A DNA stretch of 64,000 bases from Rotaria macrura (Eukaryota; Rotifera; Eurotatoria; Philodinida; Philodinidae), in assembly GCA_900239685.1 (NCBI GenBank), contig OENT01000041.1, positions 124,001 to 188,000 of the forward strand. The letters run 5' to 3'. Positions 55,754 through 64,000 of this stretch are shown here, piece by piece. Under the pieces are notes generated by a model, which was given only the letters and a program-made list of their open reading frames with translations, was not told the DNA's origin and did no database searches. How positions within the stretch are numbered: position 1 is the first letter of the stretch; each line of letters starts with the position of its first letter. The translations under genes were made by a program, and so were the position numbers.

Positions 55754-58700
55754 TTGTGTGTGGGCGGGGGGTAGATGTAAAAGAAATTAGAAAAACTTAG
55801 TCTCAGTAAGGGAAATAGTTTTTTTTCTAATAGTTACTTACTGTTTATGCTCGACTCAATTGTAATATTTTGTGATTCCAATACTATACGTCTTCATATT
55901 AAAATACATCGAAGATAAACGAGAAAAAAGGCTCATATAAAAGCATTTTTTTCGTAGTAATATTGCTGCTGCTGCTGCTGCTGCTTCAATTGCATACATG
56001 AAATCAAATGGCTGACTCTTTTCGATGTTAAAAAAAAGAAAGGGGCACACGGAAAAAAAAGAAGGAGAGTCATGTATGCGCGCCCGCACACACACACACA
56101 CACACACGTAGTAGAGAGAGACATTACTACAACTAAACTCAATGTGTCTTTGCGCACGAAACGTTAGTGCGACTTGTGTTTTGTATTTGGTCGTTGCTTG
56201 TTTGCCTCTCTTTCCGTTGATATGTGCACCTTCGATTACTTTCTGAAGCACATGCACACAAGATGGGAAGAGTGAATAATGAAAGTAAGATAGACGACCG
56301 AATCGTTAACTGCCGTTTGCATTTTTTTTTCGCCCACTATGATGTTTGAAAAAGGGGCATCATTACTTGCTGCTTAAGTAAGGTAGAAAAAAAAATGAAG
56401 AAAATGTAGGCGAATGCAAATAAATCATCATTGACTAGTCGATTCGTCGACATCGATGTATGCGGCGCACAATAGAGAGTGTGAGAGAAAGGAAAGGTGT
56501 CAACGCAACTGTATCGTTGTAGGATGAAGATAAGAAACGAGTAAGGGAAGAAAGAGAACACCCGACAAACATATGCGGGCAAACTCAAGAGCTCGAAAAA
56601 AAAATATCTCGAAAGTAAATAGCTGGCGATTGGTAAAAAAAAGACAACAGAAGAATGACGAGGGCAACTACGTACTGATGGACCAGTAGGAGCAGCGAAA
56701 GGATTGGTCGATGTTGCTTGAGGTGCAGGTTGTTGCCACATTGCATTTGGTTGCACACCCACCTAAACGAAAAAAAAAATACAAAAACAAACGTTTATTT
56801 TTCTTTTATAAAATAAAAACTACTTACGCCACCAAACGCTGCACTTATCATTGGTGGTTGACTTGGCCATGTTGTTGCTGGACTATTCAGATTTCCACTT
56901 CCGATGCCAATTTTTTGTTGATTCTTTGCATCGCCTTGTGTCCATTGATGATCCTTTCTGAAGAAAATTTTTGAAAAAGTTCAAAAGAAAAATAAGAACT
57001 ATTTCGTGTGAATATTATAAAATTCATACCCTATCTTCGATCGATCTTTCATATCAAGATTTTCTAATAATTGATTAAGAGACGAATTCAGATCACCCGT
57101 TTGAAGAGGTTTAGTTACTGCTGGAATGTTTTGATTCGTAGTGAATAGTGGTGTTGGTGATGTACTTTTATTTGCCGATATTGACGATGGTTGAAGAATA
57201 TCATCGAAAAAGTTCGCTAAAAGAAAAGAATCAAATGATTATATTATCATTTTCTCAAGATGAATAAATTTGTTGACCACAGTAATGTACACATATGCAT
57301 ATAAATTTATTTACACAAATGTCGACATGCGACAACATATAACAAACCTTCCGTTATATTTGTGGTTATCGATGTTTCATTTGATGAAGGAGCATCTTCT
57401 ACTTTAATTGTTTTAGAGGAAAAAAGATTCATGTTAGTAACGTTTTTTTATTTATTTATTAGTTTTTGTGGTTGTTATTATTAGAAATAAGCAAGACACA
57501 AACAACACAAATCTAGATTATTTGACTTACTTTTAGGTACTGATGTATCGAGAGCATTGTGGAATGGTTGTTGAAATGCAGGAAACGTATTTTGATTATT
57601 ACTGAAAAATGAGTTTGTTGACGTTTGCGATGGTGGTGTAGCGAGTGAAAAAAGATCATCTGTTAATAATTGTTGCTGTTGTACAGTTGTACTTGATTTT
57701 GCTGCTGTTTGACTATTCGATGATGCATGTTGAGAAAAGAAATCTGTATCGCCAAAAGTATTGTTATTAGTTGGTGGTGGTGGTTGAGTGAATGCAGGTG
57801 ACAATGAAGAATCTTTACTCTATATATATATTTATCGAAATAGAATAAAGAAACGTTTTTTTTTTAAATATAAAATTCAACCTTATGAAATTGTGCAAGT
57901 GCTTTAGCTTCTTCTTCAAGAATCTTTTGTGGATCATCACTATCATTAAATATTAAATCACGTGAAAAGCTCTTTAAATCTTGCTCAGTTTGTTGTCTAT
58001 GGAAGAAACACAATAGACATTGATGAATATTTCAAAGTAAATCATTCGATAAAGCTTAAATCTACCTTGAAATCGATGATTGTGATGAAAGTTTTTTGCC
58101 TTCCATATGTGCTAAATGATTTTCCAATGCTTCCAAAAGACTACTCGGAGCCTATGAGAAAATGAAAATTTTCTAATGATCATTCAAAATTAATAAACAG
58201 TTCACATTTGATTATGACTAATTTAGTCTGAATTTATATCATGCAAATTTGATAACCTTCTCCTTAAACTTACGGTATTATTTTCATCGGTTCTCTATAT
58301 ATACATATACTCGTAAAAACAGCATATTTATCTCTTGAGATTTTCACTCACGTTTACTTACTCGTGATAGATCAGGAATTTCACTTCGTTCCATGCCCGA
58401 TGTCTGAAATTGAAAAAAAAAAGAAGAATTGGCCGATTTTTCATGTTATTGAATCACTTCTACGCGTTGTATTAGTATTTCACACATTAGAGCATGGATC
58501 ATGGTTAAAAAGCTATCTTTAAATGCTTAAAAATATTCTCTTTATTTTGCTTTCTATGTAGCAAAACAGACCTGATAGACATACGCTGAAAGTTGCTAGA
58601 GAAACAAAAGAAAGTGAACTAGAGTTGTGACACCCATATGCAAACAAAGGTTGTGAAAAGAAGTTATTATGTTCAAACAAATCTCGATGTTTTTGTTTCG

Positions 58701-60125
58701 AATTCAGTATTACCTGTTTCCAGTAAGACCGGTCAGAAAATTGACCGTGACGCTAATTTTTCATAGTCAATTTAATTTTTCGTTCAAAAGATTTTAAGAA
58801 TGAATATTGAAATAGACTTACTTCAGCTACTTTGAGAAAATTGGAAACTTTATCTGTTCTATCAAGAAATTTCTTGTAAATATCTAGTGCTTCACGACAT
58901 TGCTTTTTATTCATATCAAAATATTTCTCTAAAAAATTGAATTATTCTTGTGAATAAATAATACAAAAATGAAGAAGTTCTTTCTTACATACCAAGTAGA
59001 TTAATCATTCCATCGTTAAAAGCTGCATACAAGCGAATAAGATCTTTGATTAAAAGAAAAAAGCAACTATTTATAACACCATTCGTAAGTTCATTAGGTG
59101 TAACCTAGAAAAAAAAGAAGACAATTTCAATTACACAATAGAATATCTCTATCATGCTCTTATCATGGCACATGCTTAAATTGAGAAATAAAAAACAATT
59201 CCAAAAGTCAGGCAAATCTTCACTTACAGAGATTTTTAGCTTCTTATTCTAAATTTTTAGTTTTTCTTTATCTTCTTATGTTCGATAATCATATGAAAAA
59301 AAACAATCATCGACAATAGACAACTTACATCAAATTCAAGTAAAGCATCGAGTTGTTTTTGAAGAATCGGCAATGCTTTCAAAAGCTATTAGATAAAGGA
59401 AAGTTGTATTTGAAACAATTCATAGAAAATTTCTTACCTTTTCAGTAGGCATTGTTCGAAGAACACCATCATCTTTTCTAAAAAAAAGTAAATACGTACT
59501 GAAAACTTTGTTTTTAATCAAATAAAAAATCTTTACTAACCCTCGTTTGATTTTACAAAAATCATAACCCATTAACTTATAAGATTCTCGTTTTTCATTT
59601 AAATAACTAGCATAACGCCGAATATAATTTGACATATCACCACCAGGCATTCCCATACGATCTAAATAGGCAGCTGGTTGAAGTCTATGATTATGTGAAG
59701 CCATGTACGCTTCGAAACGCTAGAAAGAAGTTTTCTGTTTCTTTAGATTTTCATAACACGAAAAAATTCCAATTATTTACTTCATTGCCGAAACACATTA
59801 AATGGTGTATCGTAATTAATGATTTAAATGAAACAACCCATGATGAATTTTGCGTACGCTCAATTAATAGATCAGCCAATTGAGGTATTGATACATTCAT
59901 TTCATTTGTTGCTTGTAAAAGAACTTAAGAAAAATAAATAAGCGATATATCTTAGGATATTGTTTTTTTCGTCTATCGTATAAACTTACAATCAAGATGT
60001 TTTCGTTTCGGACCCATGATTTCTTCAGTTGTAGCTTTACATACAATTTTTGCTAGAGCTTGTCCAGCTATTGTATTTTTAGCAGCTAACAGTCGATCAA
60101 CAAGACTTTGCCCGCCTGGTTGCAT
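53494..60125 (-). CDS. PICALM: Clathrin assembly protein, CALM/AP180 family
   Basis: ANTH-domain endocytic adaptor. The start is ATG at 60125 ([18 protein letters not shown]); the stop is TAA at 53494-53496. ANTH features in order: [16 protein letters not shown] (the basic PIP2-binding motif), [91 protein letters not shown], then IPDLSR and [18 protein letters not shown]. The long disordered tail has DLF/DPF and NPF motifs (TDDLFSL, TNPFAA, NDPFGSL) for AP2 and EH-domain partners, and [14 protein letters not shown], matching the conserved DLDSSLxxLxxNL block of CALM. It recruits clathrin and AP2 to PIP2-rich membrane and retrieves SNAREs. Four small in-frame exons (listed separately) look alternatively spliced. 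The last intron (about 53640-56676) is by far the largest. Invertebrates usually have one CALM/AP180 gene, so the symbol denotes the family. Confidence 0.92.
53993..54031 (-). other. PICALM: Candidate 39-nt cassette exon of the clathrin adaptor
   Basis: Bounded by CCATAG and a GTAATA donor; phase 0; encodes [13 protein letters not shown]. It sits inside the large last intron, between the exon ending [10 protein letters not shown] and the last exon starting QMGFVNMAP. Skipping or inclusion keeps the frame. Confidence 0.5.
55722..55750. repeat. (GT)n microsatellite
   Basis: About fourteen uninterrupted GT units in the last large intron of the clathrin adaptor, followed by a G-rich stretch to about 55772. 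In transcript sense it is a CA repeat. Confidence 0.95.
55964..55985. repeat. (CTG)n trinucleotide repeat
   Basis: Seven CTG/GCT units in the same intron. Open frames through it encode Gln or Ala runs only because of the repeat; they are not exons. Confidence 0.9.
56086..56107. repeat. (CA)n microsatellite
   Basis: Ten or eleven CA units in the same intron, about 340 bp from the GT tract and in opposite orientation, so the two could pair in the unspliced RNA. Confidence 0.9.
58274..58294 (-). other. PICALM: Candidate 21-nt microexon of the clathrin adaptor
   Basis: Bounded by ATATAG and a perfect GTAAGT donor; phase 0; encodes RTDENNT. It lies between exons ending IPDLSR and starting APSSLLEAL, which are adjacent in the conserved protein. 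Confidence 0.55.
58572..58595 (-). other. PICALM: Candidate 24-nt microexon of the clathrin adaptor
   Basis: Bounded by CTAG and a GTCTGT donor; phase 0; encodes QLSAYVYQ. It lies in the same junction as the 39-nt candidate (between FLKVAE and TSGMERS). The donor is weaker than consensus, so confidence is lower. Confidence 0.45.
58714..58752 (-). other. PICALM: Candidate 39-nt microexon of the clathrin adaptor
   Basis: Bounded by TTAG on the 5' side and GTAATA on the 3' side; phase 0 at both ends; encodes [13 protein letters not shown]. It falls between exons ending FLKVAE and starting [13 protein letters not shown], where vertebrate CALM is continuous. Its 3n length and phase suit cassette use. 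RNA evidence is needed. Confidence 0.55.
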
Positions 60126-60463
60126 CGTTTTGATTATCTATTCGAACAAAAGAAATCAATGTTAAGAAGAACTTTTTCTTTGGCTTGATTATTTTGTTAG
60201 TGACATTATTTGTCAAGGTCATTTACACAATCAAGTAAACATTAAGCTATTTATATTGAAAAATTAATTGATAGAAAAAAACGAATTCAATTCATGAGCA
60301 ATTGAGTATATCATAAAACAAATTTTATGAACGCAAAATCATGTGCGTTGTTATTGTTTTCCTAAATGTCGACACATGTTCACATTTATTTTATTGGCTT
60401 ATTTCTTAGAATTGAATAAACTATGGATAGAAAAGAAAAATTATTGATTAATTTTTTTTTTAC
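60126..60463. promoter_or_regulatory. Divergent promoter region between adaptor and splicing-factor genes
   Basis: The 338 bp separate the minus-strand clathrin adaptor start (60125) from the plus-strand splicing factor start (60464). A shared upstream region serves both, perhaps with an untranslated exon of the adaptor (an ATAG acceptor is a few bases before its ATG). The sequence is AT-rich with no clear TATA or initiator consensus, so the call rests on position only. Confidence 0.5.
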
Positions 60464-63400
60464 ATGGATATTCGTATAGATAAGGAATCATTTCAAAAGT
60501 TGAAATTAATTATAATCGAACAATACAAACAAAACCATCCTACTATTAAATTCAAGTATAAGAAATATCCTTTTTTTTCTTTCGTTTTAATTAAGGAAAA
60601 AGCTTTCTTCATGATTTTTATTATCAAAATTGACATGTTGTTTCTCCTTGACTTTCTTTTTCTTTGTTTTTATCAACGTTCAAGTCATAAAATTTATCGA
60701 TTTTTAATAAAAAAATTACGTCGACTTGTGCGTCGTCAACATCAAGCTAAAATACGTGATGAACAACTTCGTTTAGAAGAACTTCAGAGACAAAATGATC
60801 CATTGTATCAAGCATGGCTTGTACAAAAAGAAAATCTTCGAATACAAAAAGAACTCGAAGAAGAACAAGAGAAGTACATAGTCTTTTTTTTCCATAAGCA
60901 AGACTAACGAGCGACAATTGCTTTGTTTTTCATTTTTTTAATCATTTAGCCAGAAAGCCCTTAAATTACGTGATCAGCGTGAACAAATGGAAATTCAAAA
61001 GAAAGAACAATTGAGAATAGAAATGGAGAAAAAACAAAAGGTAAATAAGTTTCTGATAGTTGATGAATTTTCGATGTTACAATGATTGTTGTCAATGCTC
61101 GTTACTATAGCAGTATTCGAATAAAATCCTTTTGAAATTCAACCAGATCGTCGTATCTTGATCGAACATCTGATGGATATAGAGTGATGAATTAGATCGA
61201 TATCGAGAACAAGAAAACATGATTCAAAGCTACATAGCATATTTGAAGAAATTATATCTTCACGGAATTGAGGATTTCACTGGAATAATTTTAAGTATTC
61301 ATTCATACAAGATAATAGAAACCGAACGATATTCCTTCTCAGGTGAATGAATATGATACTGGATTCGATGGATGCACCCTATTTTCTTAATTGGTACCTG
61401 ATGACATTACTAAAGATATGATCCGAAAGTTATTCCATCTCCTGCATTTCGTTAATGTTTCTTTAAAAAAAGCCCCTATACAATCCGATCGCATCTGATT
61501 ATTTGAATGATTCTCCTGGATTCGTGAGAAACATACTCCATTGTCAGTTCACTAGTCTCTGAAGAAATTTTTGTTGTTAGGCACTCTAACCTTTCACCAT
61601 GCTTATATTGTGAATATGATTGAAGTCAATGGCATAATACGAAAAAATTTCAATTTTATTTACTGTAAATAATTCATTCTTGACAGTTATCTCACAATAT
61701 TTACTAGTTAAACACACGTTTAATGAACATTCACTAGTTCATTGTTAATATCAAGTATCACGATGTTGTGACAAAAGTCGTGATTAATATAGGAATAAAC
61801 CGTTATACACTATTTAATTCGAGAGATGACTGGAAATTGATTATTCGAATCCAGTAGTAACAAATATTCCTAATGTAGAACATCATATTTAAAAATAACT
61901 GTACTTTTCGATATATTAATCATTCGAATAGGATTACAGTCACGTAAAATTGATTATTCTATGCATGACACTGGTATCATATTTTTGTTATGAACTCAAT
62001 ACAACAATACTGTTGTCATGTAATCTGTTTACGTGTGGTACACGTATTCTACGTAGTTTTTCATTTTTATTATTTAATGTATTTACAGTTCGTATGCCTT
62101 CAAATGAACGAAGTTGGACTCGTAGTATTCGTAATCACTGAACTAGAAGAGTCAATCTACAGAATGTTTTTTTTTTGTATTTTTTCTTCATAACGATATT
62201 TCTATGAAAGCGTTTATTCATATGGAAAAGACTATTTTATCGAATTAAGCACGAATTTTCGTTCAATTTTTCTGTACAGAACATGATACTATGTAAAATT
62301 TTATAATATATATGTGATCAATTAAAATTAAGATTCATGCGCTTTGTAACTGCTTGAAAGATATTGCTATGAACAGAATTATTCAAATAAAAACGATGAA
62401 TTTCATACATTCCCTCAAGAATATCAAATTATCTTTTTCATATTTTGCAATAATGATATTCCATATTCAGGAATTATCCTTGTCAAAGATCAATTCTCCA
62501 GCACATAATCCATTTCAATCAATTTCAATACCAACGGGTCCAAGTATTGAACGTCCTATTTGTTCGTTCTATTTAAAAACCGGTGTTTGTCGTTATAACG
62601 AACGGTTCGTTTAATAGTTCGTATTTTTATTTCCAATCATATTTCTTTTTCTTGTGTATTCTATAGTTGTCACCGTACGCATAATAAACCAAGCATAACT
62701 AATACTCTATTAGCTGTAAATATGTATTCGAATTTCGAAATGCAATACGGTTTAGATGATGAATATGATCTAGGTAGATAAGAATCAGTTAAGTTTGTAA
62801 ACAATAGTTAAATATATGTATGTTTCATTTTTCAGACATTGGCTTAGAATTTGAAGATTCAGAACGATATGAAAATTTTAAAGACTTTTATTATGATGTT
62901 TTACCTGAATTTGAACGATTTGGTCGCGTACTTGTGTTTAAAGTATGTTCAAATTCTGAAATACATTTACGTGGAAATGTTTATGTACAATATGAGACGT
63001 AAGAAAAGTTTGTTCATAATATTTTCAATTGTGTTATTCAGTCATTTATATATGATATAGAGATTATGAAGCCATGAAAGCTTACAAAGCACTGAATACA
63101 CGATATTATGCTGGCAGAATGGTTCAATGTGAATTTGTAAATATTACAAGTTGGTCAGCAGCAATTTGTGGTAAAAATTCTTTTTTAAATTTTGTCATAC
63201 TAGCAAACGTTGGATTTTCAGGCATCACTATTTAAGTATCGAGTTTGATACATTATTAGAACGGTATCTAAACTAAAAATTTTCTTTCGTAATCATGATA
63301 AGATTTCATAGTCTTTCGCTAGCAAATCAAATACTTCATCTAATCGAAGAACATAAGTACTATTCTTATTACAGTCATTCAAAACTTGCAATGTGAATTG

Positions 63401-63792
63401 AAGTTATTCTTTACTACAAAAACTAATGTAGCTGAACGACATCTGTATGATTTTCTTTTCGTGACCTAGATTTTTACATAGATTATTGCATTTAATATAT
63501 ATTTCACAGAGACAAGTTTGAATCATTACGATTTGAATAGATCTCGTGAGAACACTGTGCGCTGGTTTGAACTTCTACTATGAAGAATGTACACTACAAT
63601 AGATAGTCGTTTTTGTTTTTCTTTCTAGGTTTGTCGAAATATGGTAAATGTCCAAAAGGTCGTCATTGTAATTATCTACATGTATTTCGAAATCCATCAT
63701 CGAATTCTAAAGAATCTAGTCGAAAACGTAGACGTTCAAAATCTTCTGACCATTCAAATAAAAAGAAAAAGAAATCACATCGTAGATCATGA
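60464..63792 (+). CDS. ZRSR2: U2AF35-related splicing factor, ZRSR family
   Basis: Eight exons with matching phases: 60464-60555, 60685-60873, 60950-61040, 62471-62604, 62667-62773, 62836-62998, 63061-63170, 63631-63792. The N-terminus has the HKIYR..KK..RR block (SHKKYR in vertebrate ZRSR), then a highly charged helix (QKENLRIQKELEEEQE). Then come a first C3H finger (CSFYLKTGVCRYNERCHRTH, Cx8Cx5Cx3H), a UHM-type RRM (FYYDVLPEFERFGRVLVFKV; HLRGNVYVQYE; YYAGRMVQCEF), a second finger (CGLSKYGKCPKGRHCNYLH), HVFRNP and a short Arg/Ser/Lys-rich tail. Such proteins recognise 3' splice sites, especially of U12-type introns. The tail is much shorter than the long RS domain of human ZRSR2. The first exon is less certain than the rest. 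Intron 3 is about 1.4 kb; the others are short except the 460-bp last one. Confidence 0.9.
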
Positions 63793-63852
63793 TTTATATT
63801 TATTTCATTCTAGTTTTTAGATATATTTATATACATAAAATTTCTTTACAAC
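63793..63852 (+). promoter_or_regulatory. 60-bp intercistronic gap with splice-acceptor-like sites
   Basis: Only 60 bp separate the ZRSR stop (63790-63792) from the next ATG (63853). The gap holds TTTATTTCATTCTAG (AG at 63812-63813) and a second TTTTTAG (AG at 63819-63820), both preceded by T-rich sequence, but no AATAAA. This suits trans-splicing of a downstream cistron, known in bdelloids. Ordinary short intergenic spacing is the alternative. Confidence 0.45.
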
Positions 63853-64000
63853 ATGATGAGTGAAGACAATAATACAACGATGAATAATAATAATAATAAT
63901 AGTGAACAATGTTCAATATTTTCTGAGCAAGATAAAGAATTAGCTAATAAAGCGAAACAAGAATATGAAGGAAGACAATACGATGGTTTGCATTTTCTTT
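63853..64000 (+). CDS. CNOT10: Probable CCR4-NOT subunit 10, first exon (partial)
   Basis: ATGATGAG opens a frame with an Asn run (MMSEDNNTTM then six Asn) followed by SEQDKELANKAKQEYEGRQYD. The latter matches the N-terminal block of CNOT10 ([23 protein letters not shown] in human) in spacing and key residues (KEL, A, YD). The exon probably ends at 63985 with GATG|GTTTGC, leaving a G to start the expected Ala codon; the remaining bases are intron. CNOT10 is a TPR-repeat subunit of the mRNA deadenylation complex. The evidence is one short block, so other TPR proteins are possible; the rest lies beyond the window. Confidence 0.5.
   Translation, partial: MMSEDNNTTMNNNNNNSEQCSIFSEQDKELANKAKQEYEGRQYDGLHFL

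Overview
The window is AT-rich nuclear DNA from a small ciliated invertebrate animal. The genes are animal genes: an axonemal outer-arm dynein, an invertebrate-type intermediate-filament rod, CHD1, a CALM/AP180 clathrin adaptor, a ZRSR-type splicing factor and a probable CNOT10. They are cut by many GT-AG introns, often only 50-80 bp long. A bdelloid rotifer is my best guess, from base composition, intron size and a coiled-coil/propeller protein of a kind I associate with bdelloids. This is inference. No tRNA, rRNA, CRISPR array or bacterial-type feature was seen.

Layout. 1-3093: non-coding, with small foldbacks. 3094-6349 (+): an intermediate-filament rod fused to a complete four-repeat annexin core, the most unusual gene here. 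6350-10087: non-coding. 10088-31204 (-): a complete DNAH5/DNAH8-type dynein heavy chain in dozens of short exons. 32165-34324 (-): a three-exon coiled-coil/propeller-like protein. 34325-38521: non-coding, holding a 720-bp Tc1/mariner-type element with long inverted repeats and TA duplications. 38522-52465 (-): CHD1 in ten coding exons; its large introns carry a foldback element and an internally deleted hAT transposon with a perfect 8-bp target duplication. 53494-60125 (-): a CALM/AP180 clathrin adaptor with four candidate phase-0 microexons. 60464-63792 (+): a ZRSR/U2AF35-related factor, divergent from the clathrin adaptor. 63853 to the window end (+): the first exon of a probable CNOT10, only 60 bp after the ZRSR stop, an operon-like spacing.

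The genes do not form one pathway; they are mostly housekeeping and ciliary genes. Main leads: (1) the filament-annexin fusion, whose annexin repeats have lost the usual calcium loops; (2) the microexon cluster in the clathrin adaptor; (3) the tight ZRSR-CNOT10 pair with splice-acceptor-like sites in the gap; (4) three DNA-transposon-like insertions with readable ends or arms. Exon boundaries were read by eye from reading frame, splice-site consensus and remembered protein families; no alignment or RNA evidence was available.
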